Assembly (NCBI RefSeq): GCF_003248505.1
Contig: NZ_QFOA01000007.1
Coordinates: 34,094 to 98,093, forward strand
Reading direction: 5' to 3'
Length of the DNA stretch: 64,000 nt
Source: Sphingobium sp.
GTDB lineage: Bacteria > Pseudomonadota > Alphaproteobacteria > Sphingomonadales > Sphingomonadaceae
Under the pieces are notes generated by a model. The model had not been told where the DNA came from, did no database searches, and was given only the letters and a program-made list of their open reading frames with translations. Made by a program: the position numbers and the translations under genes. Position 1 is the first letter of the stretch; each line of letters opens with the position of its first letter. Of the stretch, positions 52,771 through 61,872 are shown piece after piece.

Positions 52771-53400
52771 TCAGCCGAGCGTGCGCCACGCCGAGACGAG
52801 CGCACGGGCGCGCTCGCCCACCAGTTCAGCGTCGTCCCCGGCACGGTAGAGCGCGCCGCCGACGCCAATGCCCTCGCATCCCGCCTCCAGCCATGCGCCG
52901 ACAGTGTCCGCGCCCGTGCCCCCCACCGCCCAGACACCGACATCGCGCGGCAAGACGTCGCGCACCGCCTTCACATAATCGCCGCCCAGCCGCGCTGCGG
53001 GAAACAGCTTGATCCGGCGCGCCCCGGCGGCGATGGCGGCGAAGGCTTCGCTTGGCGTCATGAAACCGGGCAGCAGATCGAGGCCCAGCGCCGCGCCCCG
53101 CGCGATGACGGCGGGATCGGTGTTGGGCGTCACCATGATGCGTCCGCCCGCGCCATGGAGCGCCTCGACCGCTGCGACGCTCAACACCGTGCCCCCGCCG
53201 ATCAGCGCGCGATCGCCGAAGGCGTCCTGCATCGCGGCGATGCTGGCAAGCGGATCGGGCGAATTGAGGGGCACTTCGAGAATATGGATGCCCGCAGAGA
53301 TCAGGGCCGCGCCTATGTCGAGCGCTTCGTGCGGGCGGATGCCGCGCAGGATGGCGCAGACCGGCGGCGCACCGTCGGCAAGCAACTGGTCGAGCGTCAT
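52771..53400 (-). CDS. dgoA: 2-dehydro-3-deoxy-6-phosphogalactonate aldolase
   Basis: A 209-residue class I aldolase that cuts 2-keto-3-deoxy-6-phosphogalactonate to pyruvate and glyceraldehyde 3-phosphate. The Schiff-base lysine is Lys131 in RRIKLFPA, and the phosphate-binding region is VGGTGADTVGAWL. It resembles the KDPGal aldolase of the De Ley-Doudoroff pathway more than Entner-Doudoroff Eda, and lies next to dgoK. Its start overlaps the end of dgoK (ATGC region, 4 bases), so the two are coupled. Confidence 0.88.
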   Translation of the reverse strand: MTLDQLLADGAPPVCAILRGIRPHEALDIGAALISAGIHILEVPLNSPDPLASIAAMQDAFGDRALIGGGTVLSVAAVEALHGAGGRIMVTPNTDPAVIARGAALGLDLLPGFMTPSEAFAAIAAGARRIKLFPAARLGGDYVKAVRDVLPRDVGVWAVGGTGADTVGAWLEAGCEGIGVGGALYRAGDDAELVGERARALVSAWRTLG

Positions 53401-54344
53401 GCATATTCTCCTGCCGATTGAAGGCCTGCCAGCGCGCAGGCGTCGCCATCCATCGTCCGAGCCGGGCGACCCGCCGCGCCCAGCGCGCGAGCGTAGCGCC
53501 CGGTCAGGCTTTCGTCACCGATGAGCGTGATATCGTCCGCCTCCCCCAGCATCGCCAGCATATCTGCAACCTCGCAGCCGATGAGGATGCCCGACAGATA
53601 GCCCGCCGCCCAGTCGTCGGGCCGCCCGGCCCGAAGGCGCATGGCGCGGGCGGCGAACAGCGAAGGCAACAGCTTGCCCGCGCCTGCGCGCTCGAGCCCC
53701 TCGGCAAAGCCATCCTCCTGCGCGACGGGATCGGACACCGCGCCCGACGGCGGCGCGAGCGTCGAACGGTGGCGCAGGAGCGCGAAGAGTTCGCCGGTCG
53801 GCACGGTGCGGAAGGACAGCAGGCGGCCATCCTCCATCGCGCACCATTTGTTGTGCGTACCCGGCAGGATGAGGGTGCGCCGTCCGTGCGCCAGCGCCGG
53901 GTCGATCCGGCAGGCGCCGAATATCTGCGTTTCCTCGCCGCGCATCACGTCGGGAAGGCCGTCGACGCCCTCGCACGCAAGGCCCGCCAGGATCGCCACC
54001 CGCATGCCGCGCCAGTCGAAGCGCACGGCCTGCCCCGCCCATGCCGCAGCGTCGGCGGGGCATGGGGCGTAGGGCGCTTCGTGCCAACCGTCGCGCGCGC
54101 CCGCCATGCCGCAAAGCGTCAGCCCGCTCGCCCCCCCCCGCTCCATCCACGGTTCGAGCGCCGCAGCCAGCGCCGCTTCCGCCGCGCCGCCGACCTGGCC
54201 GATGCCCGGACCCGTTACGCGGTCCACGACACGCCCCTCCTCCACCCGGAACAAGCGCAGCCGGGTGGTGCCCCAGTCGCCGAGGATGGCGAAGCGGATT
54301 GCAGGATCGGTCGGGGGAGAAAAATCGTCGGTGCGGCGCGCCAT
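53397..54344 (-). CDS. dgoK: 2-dehydro-3-deoxygalactonokinase
   Basis: A 315-residue ASKHA-fold sugar kinase that phosphorylates 2-keto-3-deoxygalactonate. The first phosphate loop is GDWGTTRLRLF, followed by the conserved core LPGTHNKWCAM and DGFAEGLE. Length and motifs fit DgoK. The start at 54344 has AGGA ten bases upstream. It is divergent from the IlvD/EDD dehydratase gene 91 bases away, and the shared region must hold both promoters. The frame extends to 54509 on the minus strand but would cross the divergent promoter. Confidence 0.88.
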   Translation of the reverse strand: MARRTDDFSPPTDPAIRFAILGDWGTTRLRLFRVEEGRVVDRVTGPGIGQVGGAAEAALAAALEPWMERGGASGLTLCGMAGARDGWHEAPYAPCPADAAAWAGQAVRFDWRGMRVAILAGLACEGVDGLPDVMRGEETQIFGACRIDPALAHGRRTLILPGTHNKWCAMEDGRLLSFRTVPTGELFALLRHRSTLAPPSGAVSDPVAQEDGFAEGLERAGAGKLLPSLFAARAMRLRAGRPDDWAAGYLSGILIGCEVADMLAMLGEADDITLIGDESLTGRYARALGAAGRPARTMDGDACALAGLQSAGEYA

Positions 54345-54435
54345 GGCGTTTCCGGTCCTTGAAATGGAATATGTATGAGTATATCGGAATGGCGAGCGCG
54401 TCCATGCGCCCCTATTTTCTGCGTCAGGAAGCCCC

Positions 54436-56238
54436 ATGAGCGATTCGTCCAAGCCCGCCCCCAAATTGCGCAGCCGTGCCTGGTTCGACAACCCAGACAA
54501 TATTGACATGACCGCGCTGTATCTGGAGCGCTACCTGAATTTCGGCCTCAGCCTGGACGAACTGCGCAGCGGCAAGCCGATCATCGGCATCGCCCAGACC
54601 GGCAGCGACCTGTCTCCGTGCAACCGCCACCATCTGGCACTGGCGGAACGGATGCGCGACGGCATTCGCGAAATGGGCGGCATCGCGCTGGAATTCCCGG
54701 TCCACCCGATCCAGGAAACGGGCAAGCGCCCGACCGCAGGGCTCGACCGCAATCTCGCCTATCTCGGCCTTGTCGAGGCGATGTACGGCTATCCGCTCGA
54801 CGGCGTCATCCTGACGACCGGGTGCGACAAGACGACGCCGGCGCTGCTGATGGCGGCGGCGACGGTCAACATTCCGGCCATCGCCCTTTCGGTCGGTCCG
54901 ATGCTGAACGGCTGGTTCAAGGGGGAGCGCACGGGATCGGGCACCATCGTGTGGCACGCGCGCCAGTTGCTGGCGGCGGGCAAGATCGACGACGAAGGCT
55001 TCATCAAGCTCGTCGCGTCGTCCGCGCCGTCGACCGGCTATTGCAACACGATGGGCACGGCGAGCACGATGAACAGCCTCGCCGAAGCGCTGGGCATGAT
55101 GCTGCCCGGCTCCGCCGCCATCCCCGCGCCCTATCGCGACCGGCAGGAAGCGGCCTATCTGACCGGCAAGCGCATCGTCGAAATGGTGCATGAAGACCTC
55201 AAGCCTTCCGACATCATGACGGTGGACGCGTTCCACAATGCCATCGCGGTCAACAGCGCCATCGGCGGATCGACCAACGCGCCCATCCACCTGACCGCGA
55301 TCGCACGCCATATGGGCGTGGACGTGCCGCTCAAGGACTGGGAAACGGTCGGTCACAAAATCCCGCTGCTGGTGAACCTCCAGCCCGCAGGCGAATATCT
55401 GGCGGAGGATTATTACCGCGCGGGTGGCGTGCCCGCCGTGGTGGCCCAGCTGATCGATCAGGGCCTGATTCGCGAGGGCGCGATGACGGTCAACGGCAAG
55501 ACCATGGGCGACAATTGCCGGGGCGTGGAGATCGGCGACGAAAAGGTCATCCGTCCCTTCGTCCAGCCGCTGATGGAGGACGCGGGGTTCCTGGTCCTCA
55601 CGGGCAATCTGTTCGACGCCGCCGTCATGAAGACCAGCGTCATCAGCGCCGAATTCCGCGATCGCTACCTTTCCAACCCCGACGATCCCGACGCGTTCGA
55701 AGGGCAGGCGATCGTGTTCGACGGGCCGGAGGATTATCACCGCCGCATCGACGATCCGGCCACCGGCATTACGCCCGACACCCTGATGTTCATGCGCGGC
55801 GCGGGACCCATCGGCTATCCGGGCGCGGCGGAAGTCGTCAACATGCGCCCGCCCGCCTACCTCATCACCGAAGGCGTGTCGGCGCTGCCGTGCATCGGCG
55901 ACGGGCGCCAGTCGGGCACGAGCGGAAGCCCCTCCATCCTCAACGCCTCCCCCGAAGCGGCAGCGATGGGCGGCCTTGCCCTGTTGAAGGACGGCGACCG
56001 GGTTCGCATGGACCTCAAGGCCGGGGAAGTGAACGTCCTCATCCCCGATGCGGAACTGGACGCCCGCCGCGCCGCGCTGGTGGCCGAGGGCGGCTATCGC
56101 TATCCCGCCTCGCAGACTCCCTGGCAGGAAATTCAGCGCTCGGTCGTCGGACAGCTCGACACCGGCGCGATCCTGGAGGGCGCGGAGAAATATCAGCGGA
56201 TCGCGCAGACCATGGGCCTGCCCCGCGACAATCATTGA
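54436..56238 (+). CDS. Sugar-acid dehydratase of the IlvD/EDD family
   Basis: A 600-residue iron-sulfur dehydratase that removes water from a sugar acid to give a 2-keto-3-deoxy acid. The cluster ligands are Cys62 (SDLSPCNRHH), Cys130 (TTGCDKTTPA) and Cys203 (TGYCNTMGTA), and the C-terminal catalytic serine region reads GDGRQSGTSGSPS. The length excludes short GalD-type enzymes. The group includes L-arabinonate, D-xylonate and D-galactonate dehydratases. Given dgoA and dgoK next to it and the 1-dehydrogenase downstream, D-galactonate or L-arabinonate is the likely substrate. A hairpin follows the gene. Confidence 0.87.
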   Translation: MSDSSKPAPKLRSRAWFDNPDNIDMTALYLERYLNFGLSLDELRSGKPIIGIAQTGSDLSPCNRHHLALAERMRDGIREMGGIALEFPVHPIQETGKRPTAGLDRNLAYLGLVEAMYGYPLDGVILTTGCDKTTPALLMAAATVNIPAIALSVGPMLNGWFKGERTGSGTIVWHARQLLAAGKIDDEGFIKLVASSAPSTGYCNTMGTASTMNSLAEALGMMLPGSAAIPAPYRDRQEAAYLTGKRIVEMVHEDLKPSDIMTVDAFHNAIAVNSAIGGSTNAPIHLTAIARHMGVDVPLKDWETVGHKIPLLVNLQPAGEYLAEDYYRAGGVPAVVAQLIDQGLIREGAMTVNGKTMGDNCRGVEIGDEKVIRPFVQPLMEDAGFLVLTGNLFDAAVMKTSVISAEFRDRYLSNPDDPDAFEGQAIVFDGPEDYHRRIDDPATGITPDTLMFMRGAGPIGYPGAAEVVNMRPPAYLITEGVSALPCIGDGRQSGTSGSPSILNASPEAAAMGGLALLKDGDRVRMDLKAGEVNVLIPDAELDARRAALVAEGGYRYPASQTPWQEIQRSVVGQLDTGAILEGAEKYQRIAQTMGLPRDNH

Positions 56239-56249
56239 TAGCGCTACCG
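56236..56249. promoter_or_regulatory. LacI-type operator-like palindrome (weak)
   Basis: TGATAGCGCTACCG has the central AGCGCT palindrome found in many LacI-family operators of alphaproteobacteria, with two outer mismatches. It overlaps the dehydratase stop codon. No lacI-family gene is in the window, so its significance is doubtful. Confidence 0.25.
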
Positions 56250-56260
56250 TCATTCTATTG

Positions 56261-56305
56261 AAAGGCGGGGAGCGGCGGGCCATCTGATGCCCGACCCCGC
56301 CTTTT
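56261..56305 (+). terminator. Intercistronic terminator-like hairpin
   Basis: AAAGGCGGGG and CCCCGCCTTT pair over 10 bases, enclosing a loop that itself contains GGGC/GCCC, and the plus strand then ends TTTT. It lies between the dehydratase and the semialdehyde dehydrogenase gene, whose ribosome binding site is only 15 bases further on. It may reduce downstream expression or protect the upstream mRNA. Confidence 0.65.
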
Positions 56306-56329
56306 CCGATCCCCCATCAGGAGACAGCC

Positions 56330-57907
56330 ATGTTCAACGGAGCCATCCTCATCGGCGCGAGCGAGCGCCATAGCGGAACGCCTTTCCACGCCATCAACCC
56401 GGCGACAGGCGAAAAGGGCGAGGTCGCCTTTTCGAGCGCGATGCCCGCCGAGGTCGAGGAAGCCGCCGCGCTGGCCGACGCCGCGTTCGACAGCTTTTCG
56501 ACCCTGTCGCCCGACGCGCGCGCGACCTTCATCGAAACCGTCGCCGACAATATCGTCGGCATCGGCGACCTGCTGATCGAAACCGCGATGGCCGAAAGCG
56601 GCCTGCCGCGTGCGCGCCTGGAAGGCGAGCGGGGCCGCACGGTGGGGCAGTTGCGCCTCTTTGCGTCCTATGTGCGCCTGGGCGACTGGCTCGACGCCAC
56701 CGTCGACCGCGCGATGCCCGATCGCCAGCCGCTGCCTCGCGCGGACCTGCGCCGGGTCAACCATTCGGTCGGCCCGGTCGCGGTGTTCGGCGCGTCCAAC
56801 TTCCCCCTCGCCTTCTCCGTCGCGGGCGGCGACACGGCGGCGGCCTTCGCGGCGGGATCGCCGGTGATCGTCAAGGGACACAGCGCCCACCCCGGCACCG
56901 GCGAGCTGGTCGCGCGCGCGATTCAGGCTGCGGTCGCGGCGTGCGGCCTGCATGAAGGCGTCTTTTCCTACCTGCCCGGCAACGACCGCGCGCTGGGCGG
57001 CGCGCTGGTCGCCGATCCCCGCGTCAAGGCGGTGGGCTTCACCGGCTCGCGCGGGGGCGGCACCGCGCTCATGAAGATCGCGGCGGAACGCAAGGAACCG
57101 ATCCCGGTCTATGCCGAAATGTCGTCGATCAATCCGGTCGTGCTGCTGCCCGGCGCGCTTCAGGACCGGGCCGAAGCGATGGGCACGGCGTTCGTCGGTT
57201 CGCTGACGATGGGCGCAGGCCAGTTCTGCACCAACCCCGGCCTCGTCATCGCACTCGACGGTCCCGATCTCGACACGTTCATCGCGGCCGCCGCGCAGGC
57301 GATGGCGGGCGCCGCGCCGCAGGTCATGCTGACGCCGGGCATCCACGAAGCCTATGAAAAGGGCGTGGCGGCGCTGGCGGGCGCGGACGGCGTCACCACC
57401 GTCGCGCGCGGCACGGAAGCGGACGGCGTCAATCGCGGCCAGGCGGCGTTCTTCGCCACCGATCGCGCGACGTTCGAAGGCAATGCGGTGCTGGCGGAGG
57501 AAGTGTTCGGATCGTCTTCCGTCCTCATCCGCTGCGGCAGCATCGAGGAAGTGATCGCGACCATCGCGGGCCTCGAAGGCCAGCTGACCGCCACGCTCCA
57601 GATCGGATCGGGCGACGAGGCGCATGCCGCCGCGTTGCTGCCCACATTGTCGCGCAAGGTCGGTCGCATCCTCACCAACGGCTGGCCCACCGGCGTCGAG
57701 GTGACGCACGCGATGGTGCATGGCGGCCCCTTCCCGTCCACCGCCGACGGGCGCTCGACTTCGGTCGGCACGCTGGCGATGATGCGTTTCCTGCGGCCGG
57801 TCTGTTACCAGGACGTGCCCGACGCGCTGCTGCCGCCCGCGCTTCAGGAAGCCAATCCCTGGGGCCTGACGCGCCGCGTCGAAGGCAAGCTGAGCGTCGC
57901 CGCATGA
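56330..57907 (+). CDS. 2-oxoglutarate semialdehyde (2,5-dioxovalerate) dehydrogenase
   Basis: A 525-residue aldehyde dehydrogenase. The nucleophile is Cys300 in GAGQFCTNPG, the general base is Glu263 in YAEMSSINP, and FGASNFPLAFSVAGGDTAAAFAAG is the cofactor loop found in the alpha-ketoglutaric semialdehyde dehydrogenase group. This reaction ends the oxidative pentose pathway (L-arabinose or D-xylose to 2-oxoglutarate). It is an odd member of a galactonate locus. AGGAG lies six bases before the ATG. The stop overlaps the next start (ATGA). Confidence 0.85.
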   Translation: MFNGAILIGASERHSGTPFHAINPATGEKGEVAFSSAMPAEVEEAAALADAAFDSFSTLSPDARATFIETVADNIVGIGDLLIETAMAESGLPRARLEGERGRTVGQLRLFASYVRLGDWLDATVDRAMPDRQPLPRADLRRVNHSVGPVAVFGASNFPLAFSVAGGDTAAAFAAGSPVIVKGHSAHPGTGELVARAIQAAVAACGLHEGVFSYLPGNDRALGGALVADPRVKAVGFTGSRGGGTALMKIAAERKEPIPVYAEMSSINPVVLLPGALQDRAEAMGTAFVGSLTMGAGQFCTNPGLVIALDGPDLDTFIAAAAQAMAGAAPQVMLTPGIHEAYEKGVAALAGADGVTTVARGTEADGVNRGQAAFFATDRATFEGNAVLAEEVFGSSSVLIRCGSIEEVIATIAGLEGQLTATLQIGSGDEAHAAALLPTLSRKVGRILTNGWPTGVEVTHAMVHGGPFPSTADGRSTSVGTLAMMRFLRPVCYQDVPDALLPPALQEANPWGLTRRVEGKLSVAA

Positions 57908-58827
57908 CGATCCGGGCAGGGCTCGTCGGCCTCGGCAAGATCGCGCGCGACCAGCATCTGCCCGCGATCGAACGCACGGGCGGGATCGAACTGGTCGCCG
58001 TCGCCAGCCGCAACGCGCAAGGGGACGGGGTAGCGAACTACCCCGACCTCGGCGCGATGCTGGCGGGCGAGGCGGATCTGGACGCCGTCATCCTGTGCCA
58101 GCCGCCGCAGGCGCGCTATCATGCGGCGCGGCAGGCGTTGCTGGCGGGCAAGCATGTGTTCATGGAAAAACCGCCGGGCGCGACCGTATCGGAAGTCGAC
58201 GCGCTCGTATCGCTGGCGCAGCAGCAGGGCGTGACGCTCTATGCCAGCTGGCACAGCCGCTACGCCGCCGCCGTCGCCCAGGCGAAGGACTGGATCGGCG
58301 AGCGGACGGTCGAGAGCATCGATATACAATGGCGTGAGGATGTGCGGCACTGGCACCCCGGCCAGCCGTGGATCTGGGAAGCGGGCGGCTTCGGCGTGTT
58401 CGACCCCGGCATCAACGCGTTGTCGATTCTGACCGAGATCGTGGCGGAACCCGTGACGATGCTGTCGGCGATGCTGGAAGTCCCGCAGAACAAGGACGCG
58501 CCCATCGGTGCGGAAATCCGGATGGCGACGGCGTCGGGCGCGCCGATTGCGGCGGTGTTCGACTGGCGGCAGACCGGCCCGCAAACGTGGGACATTGCGG
58601 TCGAGACCGACCGGGGCAGCCTGCTCCTGTCCGAGGGCGGCAACATGCTGCGGCTCGACGGCGCGGTGCAGGTGAAAGCGCCGGACGAGGAATATCCCGC
58701 CATGTATCGCCGCTTCGTCGATCTGGTGGCGGATCGCGCCATCGACGTGGACCTTGCGCCGCTGCGTCTGGTGGCGGACGCCTTCCTTTGCGGGCGGCAT
58801 TGCCCTACGGCTGCGTTCGAGGATTGA
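57904..58827 (+). CDS. D-galactose/L-arabinose 1-dehydrogenase (Gfo/Idh/MocA family)
   Basis: A 307-residue NAD(P)-dependent oxidoreductase. The N-terminal Rossmann loop is GLVGLGKIARDQHLPAI, and the family motif EKPPG carries the catalytic lysine. It resembles the AraA-type enzymes of Azospirillum and Rhizobium, which oxidise both L-arabinose and D-galactose to the lactone, rather than unrelated Gfo/Idh sugar reductases. It overlaps the semialdehyde dehydrogenase gene by 4 bases and precedes the GntR gene by 19 bases, so all are one operon. No lactonase gene is seen next to it; the lactone may open spontaneously. Confidence 0.82.
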   Translation: MTIRAGLVGLGKIARDQHLPAIERTGGIELVAVASRNAQGDGVANYPDLGAMLAGEADLDAVILCQPPQARYHAARQALLAGKHVFMEKPPGATVSEVDALVSLAQQQGVTLYASWHSRYAAAVAQAKDWIGERTVESIDIQWREDVRHWHPGQPWIWEAGGFGVFDPGINALSILTEIVAEPVTMLSAMLEVPQNKDAPIGAEIRMATASGAPIAAVFDWRQTGPQTWDIAVETDRGSLLLSEGGNMLRLDGAVQVKAPDEEYPAMYRRFVDLVADRAIDVDLAPLRLVADAFLCGRHCPTAAFED

Positions 58828-58846
58828 GGGAGCGGGGACACAGGCC

Positions 58847-59581
58847 ATGACGAGCGCGCGCAAAGACGGACCGGAAGAAGGCGCGCTCCGCATCCATCAG
58901 GCGATTGCCCGCGATCTGGGCACCGCCATTCTCACCGGGCGGCACCGCCCCGGCGACCTGTTCGAAGGCGAGATCGAAGCGTCGGAGCGCCTGGGCGTGT
59001 CACGCACTGCCTATCGCGAGGCGGTGCGCATCCTCGTTTCCAAGGGAATGCTGGAAAGCCGCCCCAAGGCGGGCACCCGCGTGCTGCCGCGATATCGCTG
59101 GAATGTGCTTGACCCCGAAATGCTGGCGTGGATGTTCGCGGGCGAGCCGGATGCGGATTTCATCCGCGACCTGTTCGAACTGCGCGGCGTCATCGAACCG
59201 GCGGCGGCGGAATTTGCAGCGCGGCGGCGCACCGAGGATCAACTGGCGGTGATGGACGCCGCGCTCGACGACATGGGGCGGGCCGGCCTGTCGACGGCGG
59301 AGGGACGCGCGGCGGACCAGCGCTTTCACCATGCGGTGCTGGCCGCGACGCATAACGACGCGCTGGCGGCGCTGGCGAGTTCGGTGGGCGCGGCGGTCAG
59401 CTGGACCACCAAGTTCAAGCATCGCAAGCAGATGATGCCGCGCGACCCCCTGCCCGACCATCGCGCCGTATTGCAGGCGATTGCGGCGCGGGACACGGCG
59501 GCGGCGCGGAACGCCATGACCGAACTGCTGCGCCTCGCGCTTGCGGACATGGAGATCGGCGAGCCGGAAAGCGGGGGATAG
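58847..59581 (+). CDS. FadR-type GntR transcriptional regulator
   Basis: A 244-residue regulator with an N-terminal winged helix-turn-helix (about residues 15-80, FEGEIEASERLGVSRTAYREA) and a C-terminal FCD domain (about 95-225) in which the metal ligands of the family are visible (FELRGVIEPAAAEFA and DQRFHHAVLAATHN). It would sense a sugar acid and control this operon, probably as a repressor of the divergent dgoKA and dehydratase promoters. The start at 58847 is preferred over the extended frame that overlaps the 1-dehydrogenase gene. No operator was recognised with confidence. Confidence 0.87.
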   Translation: MTSARKDGPEEGALRIHQAIARDLGTAILTGRHRPGDLFEGEIEASERLGVSRTAYREAVRILVSKGMLESRPKAGTRVLPRYRWNVLDPEMLAWMFAGEPDADFIRDLFELRGVIEPAAAEFAARRRTEDQLAVMDAALDDMGRAGLSTAEGRAADQRFHHAVLAATHNDALAALASSVGAAVSWTTKFKHRKQMMPRDPLPDHRAVLQAIAARDTAAARNAMTELLRLALADMEIGEPESGG

Positions 59582-59675
59582 GCGGCGCCAACGATATTCG
59601 ACCGGGCGGTCGGCACCGCGAGCATCCCTGCGGCAGTCGCAAGTCCTTAAGCCATCCGCCCGCCCGACCGGGCCT

Positions 59676-60365
59676 TTATCCCAATATGAAATCCACCCCC
59701 GCCTTCGCGTGAATGCCGGTGCAGTCGTAGATGGGCAGAATGTTCGCCTTCACATCGACGATGCGTTCCAGTTCGGTGCAGGCAAGGACGACGGCCTGCA
59801 CGTCCTGCTTGGCGATGTCGGTCAGTTCCGACTTCATGAAACGTTCCGATTCGCGACTGACCTTCCCCACGGTCAATTCGTCGTAGACGATGCGGTCGAT
59901 CCGTTCGGCAAGCTCCATGTCGGCGGGCAGCAGCGAGACGCCGTGCGCGACGAGGCGCTGGCGATAGAATTTTTCCATCATGACGTTGCGCGTACCGATG
60001 AGCGCCGCCTTTTCGACGCCGTCCGCCTGCATTTGGGCGCCCACGACTTCGGCGATATGGACGATGGGCACGCCGATTTGCGCCTGCACCTGATCGTAGA
60101 CGCGGTGCATGGAGTTGGCGCAGATGAGCAGGCCTTGCGCCCCCGCCTGCTCCAGACGCCGCGCCGAGGCGATGAGCTGTTCCGCCGCGCAGTCCCAGTC
60201 GTTCTGGGTGGCGCATCCGGCGACATCGGCGAAGTCGAGGCTTTCGATCAGCAGCGGCGCACTGTGCTGTCCACCCTTCGCGCGGTGCACGGCCTGGTTG
60301 ATGATCTGGTAATAGCGCGCGGTCGAGATCCAGCTGAGACCGCCGATCAGGCCGAGTTTGCGCAT
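59676..60365 (-). CDS. Aspartate/glutamate racemase-family protein
   Basis: A 229-residue protein of the Asp/Glu/hydantoin racemase superfamily. Two cysteines act as the acid/base pair: one in LLICANSMHRVYD and one in VVLACTELE. KLGLIGGLSWISTARYY and the length fit the YgeA-like broad-specificity amino acid racemase group. Family members racemise aspartate, glutamate or other amino acids, but the substrate here is unknown. It starts 30 bases beyond the pntB terminator and is unrelated to the galactonate locus on the other side. Confidence 0.8.
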   Translation of the reverse strand: MRKLGLIGGLSWISTARYYQIINQAVHRAKGGQHSAPLLIESLDFADVAGCATQNDWDCAAEQLIASARRLEQAGAQGLLICANSMHRVYDQVQAQIGVPIVHIAEVVGAQMQADGVEKAALIGTRNVMMEKFYRQRLVAHGVSLLPADMELAERIDRIVYDELTVGKVSRESERFMKSELTDIAKQDVQAVVLACTELERIVDVKANILPIYDCTGIHAKAGVDFILG

Positions 60366-60391
60366 GATGCCCCTGTGCCCCCTGAAAAATG

Positions 60392-60426
60392 AAAAGGGAC
60401 GGCGCAGCGCGTCGCTCCGCCGTCCC
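60392..60426 (-). terminator. Intrinsic terminator of the pnt operon
   Basis: Read on the minus strand, GGGACGGCG pairs with CGCCGTCCC over 9 bases, with an inner AGCG/CGCT stem around a 3-base loop, and is followed by TTTTCATTTTT. It lies just after the pntB stop. Confidence 0.85.
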
Positions 60427-60450
60427 GGTCATGGTTAGGGGAAGCCCGGC

Positions 60451-61872
60451 TCAGTGGGCAAGCCCCTTGACGATTTCCTCGACCATCTTCTTCGCGTCGG
60501 CCAGCAGCATCATGGTGTTGTCCATGTAGAAGACTTCGTTGTCGACACCGGCATAGCCCGCCCCGCCCATGGAGCGCTTGACGAACAGGACCGACTTGGC
60601 GTTGGCGACGTCCAGGATCGGCATCCCGTAGATAGGCGATGTCTTGTCGGTCTTGGCCGCCGGGTTGGTGACGTCGTTCGCGCCGATGACGAAGGCGACA
60701 TCGGCCTGACCGAATTCGCTGTTGATGTCCTCCAGTTCGAACACTTCGTCATAGGGGACGTTGGCTTCGGCCAGCAGCACGTTCATGTGGCCCGGCATCC
60801 GGCCCGCGACCGGGTGGATGGCATATTTGACGGATACGCCTTCCTTCTTGAGCAGGTCGCCCATTTCCCGCAGCGCGTGCTGCGCCTGCGATACGGCCAT
60901 GCCGTAGCCGGGCACGATGATGACGCTGTCCGCCTGCTTCATCAGGAATGCCGCATCCTCCGCGCTGCCGCGCTTGTAGGGGCGGTCGACCGCTGCCGCG
61001 CCGCCGCCCGAAGGCCCGGCTTCTGCGCCGAAGCCGCCCGCGATGACGCTGATGAAGCTGCGGTTCATCGCCTTGCACATGATGTAGGAGAGGATCGCGC
61101 CGGAAGACCCGACCAGCGCGCCGGTGATGATCATCGCGCTGTTGCCGAGCGTGAAGCCCATGGCGGCGGCGGCCCAGCCCGAATAGCTGTTCAGCATCGA
61201 CACCACGACCGGCATGTCCGCGCCGCCGATGGGGATGATGAGCAGGAAACCGATGATAAAGCTCAAGGCCGTCACGGTCCAGAACACCCACGGGCTCTGG
61301 TCGGTCACGAAATAGGCAACCAGTCCCAGAATGGCGGCGAGCGTGGCAAGGTTGATGAGGTGGCGGCCCGGCAGCATGATCGGCTTGCCCGACATGTTGC
61401 CGTTCAGCTTGAGGAAGGCGATGATCGACCCGGAAAAGGTGATCGCGCCGATCGCGACGCCCAGGCCCATTTCGACCCGGCTGGCGTTGTGGATTTCGTC
61501 CGTCAGCGGATCGAGAATGCCGAATGCGCCGGGATTGAGATAGGCGGCTGCGCCCACCAGCACGGCAGCGAGGCCCACGAGGCTGTGGAACGCCGCCACG
61601 AGTTGCGGCATCGCGGTCATTTCGATCCGGCGGGCGATCACGAAACCGATGCCGCCGCCCACGACGATGGCGCCGACGATCTCGGGCAGGCTCACCACGT
61701 CATGGGTATAGAGCGTGGTGGCGACGGCGATGCCCATGCCGACCATGCCCATGCGATTGCCGCGACGGCTGGTCGCGGGGCTGGACAGCCCGCGCAGCGC
61801 AAGGATGAAAAGGACGCCCGCGACCAGATAGGCGAGCGCGACGAAGGGTGAGACGGGCGCGAGTTCGTGCAT
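60451..61872 (-). CDS. pntB: NAD(P) transhydrogenase subunit beta
   Basis: A 473-residue membrane protein, the beta subunit of proton-translocating transhydrogenase, which uses the proton gradient to make NADPH from NADH. The first 270 residues contain about nine transmembrane segments, with LPEIVGAIVVGGGIGFVIARR and PWVFWTVTALSFIIGFLL among them. The C-terminal domain III binds NADP(H): VIIVPGYGMAVSQAQHAL and GRMPGHMNVLLAEANVPYD are signatures. The start ATG overlaps the pntAB stop, so the three pnt genes form an operon. Confidence 0.95.
   Translation of the reverse strand: MHELAPVSPFVALAYLVAGVLFILALRGLSSPATSRRGNRMGMVGMGIAVATTLYTHDVVSLPEIVGAIVVGGGIGFVIARRIEMTAMPQLVAAFHSLVGLAAVLVGAAAYLNPGAFGILDPLTDEIHNASRVEMGLGVAIGAITFSGSIIAFLKLNGNMSGKPIMLPGRHLINLATLAAILGLVAYFVTDQSPWVFWTVTALSFIIGFLLIIPIGGADMPVVVSMLNSYSGWAAAAMGFTLGNSAMIITGALVGSSGAILSYIMCKAMNRSFISVIAGGFGAEAGPSGGGAAAVDRPYKRGSAEDAAFLMKQADSVIIVPGYGMAVSQAQHALREMGDLLKKEGVSVKYAIHPVAGRMPGHMNVLLAEANVPYDEVFELEDINSEFGQADVAFVIGANDVTNPAAKTDKTSPIYGMPILDVANAKSVLFVKRSMGGAGYAGVDNEVFYMDNTMMLLADAKKMVEEIVKGLAH

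Noticed and set aside
54345..54435. AT-rich stretch between dgoK and the dehydratase gene as a GntR operator
   Set aside because: It is probably the divergent promoter region, but I found no convincing palindrome; the GTAT repeats are direct and short.
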